The position numbers were made by a program, and so were the translations under genes. Of a DNA stretch of 5,393 nt, positions 1-5,393 are shown one piece after another. Below the pieces are notes generated by a model that was given only the letters and a program-made list of their open reading frames with translations, did no database searches and was not told the origin of the DNA. Source of the stretch: an uncultured Chloroflexaceae bacterium (GTDB lineage: Bacteria > Chloroflexota > Chloroflexia > Chloroflexales > Chloroflexaceae); assembly GCA_937141995.1 (NCBI GenBank), contig CAKZQX010000616.1, positions 1 to 5,393 of the forward strand. The letters run 5' to 3'. Numbering within the stretch: the first letter of the stretch is position 1; every line of letters starts with the position of its first letter.

Positions 1-180
1 TTCTTTGGTGAACCGCGCGTTGAACAGTTGTTAGCCCAGCCTGCTTCCTCGGCTTCCGGGCTATTAAGCCGGTTTGAGGGGCACCTGCAGGCCCACATCG
101 CCAGTGCCGACCAGTTTGATGACATCACCATGCTGGCGGTGCATTGGATACCCACCGAACAGAATGTACAAAGCCTGTAA
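1..180 (+). CDS. SpoIIE/RsbU-type PP2C serine phosphatase, C-terminal fragment (5' end missing)
   Basis: Frame 1 is open from the left edge to a TAA at 178-180, giving the last 59 residues of a protein whose start lies outside the window. The fragment opens with FFGEPRVEQLLAQ and closes with DQFDDITMLAVHW. These match the end of SpoIIE/RsbU-family PP2C phosphatases, where a 'FG..R' helix is followed by the final strand carrying the DD-x-T metal-binding motif (Asp40-Asp41 of the fragment). Family members use two Mn/Mg ions to remove phosphate from Ser/Thr, usually on STAS-domain anti-anti-sigma partners. Any sensor domains would be N-terminal and cannot be seen. The 18 residues after the DD motif complete the domain, so the C-terminus looks natural. 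The next gene starts one base after this stop, which suggests translational coupling and a shared operon. The family call is firm; the substrate is unknown. Confidence 0.85.
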   Translation, partial: FFGEPRVEQLLAQPASSASGLLSRFEGHLQAHIASADQFDDITMLAVHWIPTEQNVQSL

Positions 181-181
181 T

Positions 182-1006
182 ATGGTCAGTATTATTACAT
201 TTCAGTCGGCCCGCGAGGGAACCGGCAAATCGACCATCATTGCGAATGTTGCTGCACTCCTGGCAGCCACCGGACGGCGGGTTGGTGTCATTGATGCCGA
301 TCTATCGACGGGTAATTTGCACTACCTGTTTGGCCTGCGCACGACGGCCATTTCTCACACATTTAACGACTATTTGTTGGGGATGTGCTCCGCATTGCAT
401 GTCGCATGCGATGTGACCCCGCATCTCCAGTTGCTCCAGGCGCATATGCCGGTCTCTTCGGAGTCCGGCAGAGTCTTTCTCCTTCCGGCCAGTTCTAATC
501 CCCGTGATTTCCGGCGGTTCTTGCGTCAGGACTACAGCATCGAGTTGATCACCGATGGGCTGTTAGAACTGGCGCAGCAACTGGAACTGGATGTACTGCT
601 GATTGATACGCAATCCGGGTTGAAAGATGAACTGCTACTCACGCTGTTGTCGATGGCGATCTCGGATACGCTGACCATCATCCTACGCCTCGATCATGGT
701 GACTATCAGGGCACCGGGGTGCTGCTCGATGTCGGGCAGACGCTGGGTATTCCCAAAGTTCGACTGGTGGTTAACCAGACCGCCTCGATGATCGACCCGG
801 CCCAGGCCCGCACCCAGGTTGAACAGACCTACCACTGCCCGGTGCTGGCGGTGTTCCCGCATGCCGAAGAATTGGCAATTCTGGGGAGCGCCGATCTGTT
901 TGTGTGCTGCTACCCGGCGCACCCGCTCACTGAACATTTCCACTCTATGGCGCTGGCGCTACTCTCATCAGTCAGTAGACCATCAGCCGGCGATCATGCG
1001 TATTAG
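182..1006 (+). CDS. MinD/ParA-like deviant Walker A ATPase, first paralogue (274 aa)
   Basis: This is a SIMIBI-class P-loop ATPase of the MinD/ParA/Mrp group, a family that dimerises on ATP and positions or regulates partners at membranes or DNA. The P-loop is REGTGKST at residues 11-18: Lys16 is the catalytic P-loop lysine, but the family's signature lysine is Arg11 and the next Gly is Glu12. Switch I is DADLSTGN (residues 38-45), with Asp40 and Asn45 where E. coli MinD has them. Walker B is LLIDTQSG (139-146, Asp142), in which the usual Pro-Gly is Ser-Gly. I chose the ATG at 182 because it aligns exactly with the start of the downstream paralogue; an in-frame ATG at 164 would add six residues overlapping the phosphatase gene. 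No Shine-Dalgarno sequence is visible, so coupling to the preceding stop is likely. Compared with its paralogue it has extra residues around 80-95 and an unrelated tail after about 262. Partner and cargo are unknown. Confidence 0.88.
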   Translation: MVSIITFQSAREGTGKSTIIANVAALLAATGRRVGVIDADLSTGNLHYLFGLRTTAISHTFNDYLLGMCSALHVACDVTPHLQLLQAHMPVSSESGRVFLLPASSNPRDFRRFLRQDYSIELITDGLLELAQQLELDVLLIDTQSGLKDELLLTLLSMAISDTLTIILRLDHGDYQGTGVLLDVGQTLGIPKVRLVVNQTASMIDPAQARTQVEQTYHCPVLAVFPHAEELAILGSADLFVCCYPAHPLTEHFHSMALALLSSVSRPSAGDHAY

Positions 1007-1007
1007 C

Positions 1008-1023
1008 TATCTGATTATCTGAT
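1008..1023 (+). repeat. Perfect tandem duplication of an 8-mer between the two ATPase genes
   Basis: TATCTGAT occurs twice head to tail (1008-1015 and 1016-1023), directly after the TAG stop of the first ATPase gene and just before the ribosome-binding site of the second. It is probably a replication-slippage duplication in the spacer. A paired operator half-site is possible, but nothing else supports that. Confidence 0.6.
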
Positions 1024-1028
1024 ATACC

Positions 1029-1032
1029 GGAG
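1029..1032 (+). promoter_or_regulatory. Shine-Dalgarno site for the second ATPase gene
   Basis: GGAG lies 8 bases before the ATG at 1041. It supports this start and gives the gene its own ribosome entry. The first ATPase gene and the long fusion gene lack a comparable site, so the second ATPase may be made in larger amounts than the first from the same message (inference). Confidence 0.6.
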
Positions 1033-1040
1033 CGTAAGCT

Positions 1041-1799
1041 ATGTCCAAGATTATTTCTGTTCACTCGTTTCGTGGCGGGACCGGCAAGTCCAACACCACC
1101 GCCAATGTTACTGCGGTCCTGGCATCCCAGGGGCTGCGTGTTGGCGTTGTCGACACCGATATCCAATCGCCCGGCATCCATGTACTATTTGGCCTGGACG
1201 AAGAACATATGACCAACTCGCTCAATGATTATCTCTGGGGCAAGTGTGAGATTAAAGACTCGGCGATGGATGTGACGGACGCGCTCAACTTACCTCACAC
1301 GCAGGGGCGCGTTTTTCTTATCCCATCAAGCATCAAACCGGGCGAAATTGCCCGTGTTCTGCGTGAGGGCTATGATGTGGGTCTGCTTAACGATGGCTTC
1401 CAGCGGCTGCTTGAAGATCTGGAACTGGATGTTCTAATGATCGATACCCATCCCGGTCTGAACGAGGAGACGCTGCTTTCCATCGCCATTTCTGATGCGC
1501 TGGCGATTATTATGCGCCCCGATAATCAGGACTACCAGGGAACTGGTGTCACCGTTGAGGTTGCCCGCAAGCTCGATGTACCCAACCTCGTACTGGTGGT
1601 CAACAAGGTGCCGCAGGTTTTCAATACCGACGAAGTACAGACTCATGTCGAGCAGACCTATGGATGCACGGTCGGCGCGATTTTGCCCCACTCCGATGAG
1701 ATGATGGCGCTCGCCAGTGCCGGCATCTTTGTGTTGCGCTACCCGCAGCATCCGATGTCCGCGCGGATCGAGCGCCTGGCCCAACTGTTGATCGCCTGA
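1041..1799 (+). CDS. MinD/ParA-like deviant Walker A ATPase, second paralogue (252 aa)
   Basis: This is a tandem paralogue of the preceding ATPase. The two share the N-terminal P-loop layout, LELDVL.IDT, a run reading ...ISD.L.II.R.D..DYQGTGV, VEQTY and a C-terminal YP.HP. The P-loop is RGGTGKSN (residues 11-18), with catalytic Lys16 and Arg11 in place of the signature lysine. Switch I is DTDIQSPG (38-45), which keeps Asp38 and Asp40 but has Gly instead of Asn at 45. Walker B is LMIDTHPG (132-139, Asp135), the more canonical Pro-Gly version. The protein ends in a helix (ARIERLAQLLIA, 241-252) that is mildly amphipathic; whether it binds membrane as MinD's tail does is untested. Length is normal for a minimal MinD-like ATPase. 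A good Shine-Dalgarno site and the 34-base gap to the previous gene indicate co-transcription. The family is clear. The role (spatial organiser, regulatory switch or chaperone-like ATPase) cannot be told from sequence. Confidence 0.92.
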   Translation: MSKIISVHSFRGGTGKSNTTANVTAVLASQGLRVGVVDTDIQSPGIHVLFGLDEEHMTNSLNDYLWGKCEIKDSAMDVTDALNLPHTQGRVFLIPSSIKPGEIARVLREGYDVGLLNDGFQRLLEDLELDVLMIDTHPGLNEETLLSIAISDALAIIMRPDNQDYQGTGVTVEVARKLDVPNLVLVVNKVPQVFNTDEVQTHVEQTYGCTVGAILPHSDEMMALASAGIFVLRYPQHPMSARIERLAQLLIA

Positions 1800-1800
1800 A

Positions 1801-1836
1801 TGCATGCGGGAACAGCGACAATGGTTCCCGTATGCA
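1801..1836 (+). terminator. 13-bp hairpin just after the second ATPase gene (terminator-like, no U-tract)
   Basis: The arms 1801-1813 (TGCATGCGGGAAC) and 1824-1836 (GTTCCCGTATGCA) pair over 13 positions with one G-U pair (1806/1831) and a 10-base loop. The stem starts two bases after the TGA stop, the usual place for a 3'-end structure. No T-run follows (GCGTGGGGAATAG), so it is not a classical intrinsic terminator. It may be a U-tract-independent or weak terminator, a stabiliser of the upstream mRNA end, or a site where a dimeric protein binds DNA. The structure itself is certain; its function is inferred. Confidence 0.6.
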
Positions 1837-1851
1837 GCGTGGGGAATAGAT

Positions 1852-1931
1852 AACACAGAACAGAGCAATCCCGCATAACATATGCCGATCATAGCGTCAT
1901 CGGATAACGGGTTTGTTCCCTGTTCTGTGTT
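1852..1931 (+). repeat. Perfect 12-bp inverted repeat bracketing the leader of the fusion gene
   Basis: AACACAGAACAG (1852-1863) and CTGTTCTGTGTT (1920-1931) are exact reverse complements separated by 56 bases. Inside them, CCCG (1870-1873) can pair with CGGG (1908-1911) and CCGAT (1885-1889) with ATCGG (1899-1903, 9-base loop), so the whole segment can fold as one tiered stem. The right arm runs into a T-rich stretch (TTTATTTATCTGTATTTT) that ends at the next start codon. Options are an attenuator or leader RNA structure, paired operator sites, or terminal repeats of a tiny non-autonomous element. No convincing target-site duplication flanks the arms, which weakens the last option. Confidence 0.6.
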
Positions 1932-1951
1932 TATTTATCTGTATTTTGCTT

Positions 1952-4900
1952 ATGTTACGTTTTGTTGAGAAACTGCTAAATATCCGCACCAGCGAGTGGT
2001 CCCGCTTGTTTCTGCTGTATACGATTCTCTTCACCTTTACCTTTGGGTGGACATGGGGCGCAACGATTACCGAGGCTTCCTTTCTGGATAAACTCGGCTT
2101 TGAGGTGTTACCATGGTTTTTTATGCTCAATGGTGTGCTCTCTATCCCTATTATTATTATTTATACTGCGTTTGCCGACCGGACGGCCAATGATCGTCTG
2201 CTGATCAGCATTGTGGTCGTGAGCATTATCAGTATTGCGGGGTGCCTGCTGCTGATCAGTCTGGGGCAGCAGCATATTGCCTATCTTTTGCTCTATATTA
2301 TTCTTTTTATTCTTGATGAAGTTTTTGCGATGCATTGGTATATCTACGTCAATGGGTATTTTGATACTCGCTCGGCCAAGCGCATTATTCCCGTCCTGAG
2401 TACTGCCGTGATCGTCGCGGCAATTGTCGCGGGTGTGACGGTTGATCAGATCAGCAATATATTCTCACCCACTATGATCCTCGGTCTCTGGTTGTTGATG
2501 CTGGTCAGTGTAACGATTATTGTACGTTGTGTCTCTACCTGGCTTAAACCATCCCTGACGGAAGCACCTCCTGCCGACGATACGCCACCACCGGACCACG
2601 AAACGATTGCGACAAAGTTTAAACTCTATCTCCAGAATATTCGCGAAGGCTATACCTTTGTGCAGCAGTCCGCGCTCTTACGCTGGATGGCACTTTCATC
2701 GATGATGGTGATGATTCTGCTGGCATTCCTGGAATATAAAACCAGCCAGGTACTTCTCACTGAACTGCAAACAACTGAACGCATCGCCGGCTTTATCGGG
2801 TATGTTGTCGCAGCCGGAAACTGTATCATCTTGCCTTTTCAACTCTTCCTGTTGAGCCGTATTACCGGCCGGATCGGGGTTGGCAATGCCAATCTGATCT
2901 TTCCGATCGCTAATTTTGCCGTTGTTGCCGGGTTAATTGCCCTGCCGGGTCTGCCAACCGCTGCACTGGCCTACTTTGATCGGGATCGTCTATATGGTTC
3001 AACCGGGTTTTTGACGGATAATCTGCTCTATAATGCGGTGCCGCTGCGGGTGAAGGGCCGCGCACTGGCATTTATCGGTGGGTTTGTGTTCCACTTCGGC
3101 GCATTTACCGGCGGTCTGCTGCTGCTGATTTTGCAAATTCTGCGCATTGCCTGGCTGTTTCCGGCTCTGCTTGGCGGTATTGCCCTGCTCTACCTGCTCA
3201 ACACCCTGGTGATTCGCAAAAAATATGCCCAGGCGCTGATTGTGATGCTGGAAGAGCAAGACTTCGCCGCGCTGCTCTCGCACGAGACAACCAGCTTGCG
3301 GATTGCCGATCCGGCCACGCTCAACAGCTTAAAGCAGAAGCTGGATGAAAGCCCGAACGACGAGTTTACCATCTTTATGGCGAAGTTGATCAGCCAGGTG
3401 GGGGGCAATGATGCCGCGCCAATCCTGGCTCAGACAATCCGCTCGGCGGAGAATGTCCACGTCCGCTCGGCGCTTCTCGATATCCTTAATGCCGCCGATA
3501 CCACGGGTGCGGTTGTGCGGCAACTCTACCGCGACTGCCTGAACGATCCGGCCCCCCAGGTGCGGCAGTCGGCCCTGGCCGGTCTGGAAGATATGTATGA
3601 TCCGCATAACGCGCAGTATCTCTCCCTGGCTGCCGCAATGCTAAACGACCCGGATCTGCATGTTCGTATTCAGGCCTTGACGCCCCTCCTATCCACGCGC
3701 GACACAACCCATCAGGTTGCTGCTACAGAAACGTTGCATGCGCTGCTGGCAAGCCCGGAGCCGTATCAGCGCGCGCGGGGGGTGTATGTGCTGGGACAAG
3801 TAGAGCAGGCCCACTTTTTGCCACACCTGATTGCTGCCCTGGCCGACTCGGCGGACGAAGTGCGCCTGGAGGCGGCTCTGGCGCTTGAACGTTGTCCCAC
3901 AACTTTTATCAGGGAAACGGAGACGGCCGATCTCCTGGAAAAGCTGCGCCATCTGGTACAAGATCCGATTGAGCGCGTGCGGCAGGCCGCTGTCGTGCTG
4001 CTGGGGCGGATCGAGACAGAGGCCGCGCGTACTCTGTTGCTACCGGCCCTGACCGACAGTAGTTCGCAGATTCGTACACTCACGGTGGATACCCTGGTAC
4101 AACAGGGCCCGCCGGTTGTACCGCTGCTGGTGCCGCACCTGCAGGCCGCAAACGAGCAACTGCGCAAAATGGTCGCGGTTGTCTTGAACCGGATTCAGCC
4201 TGCGCACTTCAGGCAGGTTACGCTGGCCTTTATCGACGAGAATCTGCATGCAATCTACCGTACGTTGAGTACGCTGGAAGCGCTCGCACCCTATGCTGAT
4301 CAGACCAGCATTGCCGTGTTGCAGAGTGCGCTTCACGAACGCAATACCGCCCTGATCGATGAGATGTTCTACCTGCTGACGGCTCTTAATGATCAGAATA
4401 CCGTCCGGGTTATCACCGATGCTCTGCATAGCGAGGTCGCCCATGTGCGTGCAAATGCCGTCGAAGCGCTCGAGTCGCTGACCAGTTCACGGATTGCACG
4501 CCTGATTGAGCCGCTGTTTGATCCCGAAGCATCCCCTGCCACCCGACTGAGTCTGGGCCGGAAAACGTGGGAGTTACCCATGCCTGACACCCGCGCGGCA
4601 GTTGAGCAACTGGCTGAGAGTCCCGATCCCTGGCTGCGCACCATGCTGATTTTCGCTCTGGGCGATATCGGCGTTGTGGCCGCTGCGCCTGCTCCTACCG
4701 GCATACCCGGCGCGCATCCGGCGGTCTCACCCACGGCGGAACCAGCACGCGCAAACCGGCGGAAACGTGCTGCCGACCGGTTAAGCACGCTGCTCGACAG
4801 CTTTGATGCATCTGAACCGCCGGATGTTCAAGCGGATGCTCAATCAGCGGAGCATCCGGAGCAGGTACCGGCGCTTACTCCCGCAGATCAGGCGCTGCTG

Positions 4901-5393
4901 ACCGAGGCGCAGCGGGAACACTTGATCCGGCGTGCCCTGAACGATCCCATGGCTGATGTCCGCCTGGCAGCGCGGGCGGCCCGTCGCAAAATTACCGGTC
5001 AAACGATCACCGCTACCATTCAAGAGGAGGAGCGTGTGTTATCCACAATCGAACGTATTGCCTTTTTGAAAGGCGTTCCCTTCTTTCAAGGTATGAGCCT
5101 GGAACAGTTGAAGGTGCTGGCAACCGTTTGCGAAGAGCAGTTTTTTGCGCAGGATACCCGTATTTTCAACCAGGGTGATGCCGGTGGCACGCTCTACGTC
5201 ATTGTCAGTGGACAGGTCGCCATTGAGCAGGAGCGGCGCAAGGGCTCGTTTGCGCGACTGGCAACCATCGAGGCGCACTCCTACTTTGGCGAAGCCAGCC
5301 TGTTTGACGGCAATCCTCACGCTGCCACCGCCACAACCACCGCGGCCAGCCCCAACCCCACGGCCGTGCGTCTTCGCTGCGCGCCCGGATCCA
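1952..5393 (+). CDS. Npt1/ATP-ADP-translocase-like membrane domain fused to HEAT repeats and a cNBD-like domain (3' end missing)
   Basis: One frame stays open for 1147 codons to the right edge. ATG 1952 is the first ATG after an in-frame stop at 1892; no Shine-Dalgarno site precedes it. Residues 1-422 are polytopic, with hydrophobic segments near 18-38, 53-74, 84-105, 108-127, 145-164, 172-193, 245-262, 278-302, 313-333, 372-394 and 399-420, plus a weaker one near 333-345. A polar, Pro/Asp-rich loop (195-235) splits the domain into halves as in MFS-like folds. LFLLSRITGRIGVGNANL (298-315) and YNAVPLRVKGRALAFIGG (360-377) resemble bacterial Npt1/TLC relatives. From about 430 come alpha-helical repeats with HEAT-type D-x-x-x-x-V-R-x-x-A turns (532-541, 566-575, 632-641, 671-680, 998-1007). 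A Pro/Ala/Glu-rich linker (905-985) interrupts them. Residues 1034 onward are a cNBD with YFGEASLFDG (1111-1120). Domain order is clear. ATP/ADP exchange is doubtful in a free-living cell; a sensor or scaffold role is inference. Confidence 0.85.
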   Translation, partial: MLRFVEKLLNIRTSEWSRLFLLYTILFTFTFGWTWGATITEASFLDKLGFEVLPWFFMLNGVLSIPIIIIYTAFADRTANDRLLISIVVVSIISIAGCLLLISLGQQHIAYLLLYIILFILDEVFAMHWYIYVNGYFDTRSAKRIIPVLSTAVIVAAIVAGVTVDQISNIFSPTMILGLWLLMLVSVTIIVRCVSTWLKPSLTEAPPADDTPPPDHETIATKFKLYLQNIREGYTFVQQSALLRWMALSSMMVMILLAFLEYKTSQVLLTELQTTERIAGFIGYVVAAGNCIILPFQLFLLSRITGRIGVGNANLIFPIANFAVVAGLIALPGLPTAALAYFDRDRLYGSTGFLTDNLLYNAVPLRVKGRALAFIGGFVFHFGAFTGGLLLLILQILRIAWLFPALLGGIALLYLLNTLVIRKKYAQALIVMLEEQDFAALLSHETTSLRIADPATLNSLKQKLDESPNDEFTIFMAKLISQVGGNDAAPILAQTIRSAENVHVRSALLDILNAADTTGAVVRQLYRDCLNDPAPQVRQSALAGLEDMYDPHNAQYLSLAAAMLNDPDLHVRIQALTPLLSTRDTTHQVAATETLHALLASPEPYQRARGVYVLGQVEQAHFLPHLIAALADSADEVRLEAALALERCPTTFIRETETADLLEKLRHLVQDPIERVRQAAVVLLGRIETEAARTLLLPALTDSSSQIRTLTVDTLVQQGPPVVPLLVPHLQAANEQLRKMVAVVLNRIQPAHFRQVTLAFIDENLHAIYRTLSTLEALAPYADQTSIAVLQSALHERNTALIDEMFYLLTALNDQNTVRVITDALHSEVAHVRANAVEALESLTSSRIARLIEPLFDPEASPATRLSLGRKTWELPMPDTRAAVEQLAESPDPWLRTMLIFALGDIGVVAAAPAPTGIPGAHPAVSPTAEPARANRRKRAADRLSTLLDSFDASEPPDVQADAQSAEHPEQVPALTPADQALLTEAQREHLIRRALNDPMADVRLAARAARRKITGQTITATIQEEERVLSTIERIAFLKGVPFFQGMSLEQLKVLATVCEEQFFAQDTRIFNQGDAGGTLYVIVSGQVAIEQERRKGSFARLATIEAHSYFGEASLFDGNPHAATATTTAASPNPTAVRLRCAPGS
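5024..5038 (+). promoter_or_regulatory. Internal Shine-Dalgarno-like site and in-frame GTG before the cNBD
   Basis: Inside the fusion gene, GAGGAGG (5024-5030) lies five bases before an in-frame GTG (5036-5038, Val1029). Translation from there would begin with M/VLSTIERIAFLKGVPFF, where a free-standing cNBD protein would naturally start. It could allow a separate cNBD isoform. The match may also simply come from three consecutive Glu codons (GAG), so confidence is low. Confidence 0.25.

Larger units (their letters stand above)
1800..1951. other. 152-base intergenic region with two inverted repeats
   Basis: There is no credible coding sequence here. In the frame of the fusion gene a stop occurs at 1892-1894, and no ATG lies between it and 1952. 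The region holds the 13-bp hairpin and the wide 12-bp inverted repeat described separately. A weak sigma-70-like pair can be drawn (TTGTTC at 1913-1918, TATCTG at 1936-1941, 17-base spacer), which would start transcription almost at the ATG. The -10 match is poor, so I do not list it as a promoter. GGGAACA (1808-1814) could also pair with TGTTCCC (1914-1920), which would compete with the first hairpin. Confidence 0.6.

Noticed and set aside
74..181. Extended N-terminus of the first ATPase beginning at ATG 74
   Set aside because: The extra 36 residues overlap the phosphatase end in another frame and have no counterpart in the paralogue. The P-loop sits at the normal distance from the ATG at 182.
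1434..1892. Minus-strand open frame of 152 codons
   Set aside because: It is antisense to the second ATPase gene, whose protein is clearly real. Its His/Gly/Arg-rich translation resembles no family and looks like a mirror of the sense codons.
1852..1931. Miniature transposable element with 12-bp terminal repeats
   Set aside because: The flanking bases (GAT on the left, TAT on the right) give no convincing target-site duplication, and no second copy is present in the window. A regulatory or structural role is at least as likely.
1913..1941. Sigma-70-like promoter TTGTTC / TATCTG before the fusion gene
   Set aside because: The -10 box matches poorly and would place the transcript start only a few bases from the ATG, so it could easily be chance in a T-rich stretch.
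2139..2163. ATT-rich run resembling a simple repeat
   Set aside because: It reads in frame as a run of Ile codons inside a membrane helix, so the coding sequence explains it.
3766..4788. Overlapping minus-strand open frames of about 130 codons (3766-4167, 4040-4444, 4393-4788)
   Set aside because: They lie antisense to the HEAT-repeat part of the fusion gene, in GC-rich DNA where stop codons are rare. The translations are low-complexity Arg/Ser/Ala/Gln-rich with no recognisable domain, and they overlap one another.

Overview
The window reads as four co-directional genes on the + strand of a moderately GC-rich bacterial genome, with no RNA gene, CRISPR array or transposase that I can see. The style of the proteins fits the Chloroflexota, most likely a Chloroflexales-type phototroph: MinD-like ATPases beginning with a HSFRGGTGKSN-type P-loop, next to a SpoIIE/PP2C phosphatase and a nucleotide-translocase/HEAT/cyclic-nucleotide-domain fusion. 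This placement rests on my memory of family style, not on a search.

Layout: (1) 1-180 is the last 59 residues of a SpoIIE/RsbU-type PP2C phosphatase, cut by the left edge. (2) 182-1006 is a MinD/ParA-like ATPase whose start lies one base after the phosphatase stop. (3) 1041-1799 is a second, clearly paralogous MinD/ParA-like ATPase, 34 bases further on. (4) 1800-1951 is a non-coding gap holding two inverted repeats: a compact 13-bp hairpin right after the stop codon, and a wide pair of perfect 12-bp arms bracketing most of the remaining leader. (5) 1952-5393 is one very long reading frame, 1147 codons and still open at the right edge. It encodes a polytopic membrane domain resembling ATP/ADP translocases (Npt1/TLC, an MFS-like fold), then an array of HEAT-type helical repeats interrupted by a Pro/Ala/Glu-rich linker, then a cyclic-nucleotide-binding-like (cNBD) beta-barrel.

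How they may work together (inference): the tight spacing of the phosphatase and the two ATPases suggests one transcript, and the fourth gene is either in the same operon behind an intergenic control point or the next unit. The set combines a Ser/Thr phosphatase output, two deviant-P-loop ATPases that may form homo- or heterodimers, and a membrane protein offering a nucleotide-binding-type channel fold, a protein-docking HEAT scaffold and a regulatory-type cNBD. This looks like a membrane-linked signalling or positioning module rather than a metabolic pathway. The most unusual points are the loss of the signature lysine in both ATPases, the reuse of a translocase fold as part of a fused sensor or scaffold, the degenerate phosphate-binding cassette in the cNBD, and the structured leader before the fusion gene.
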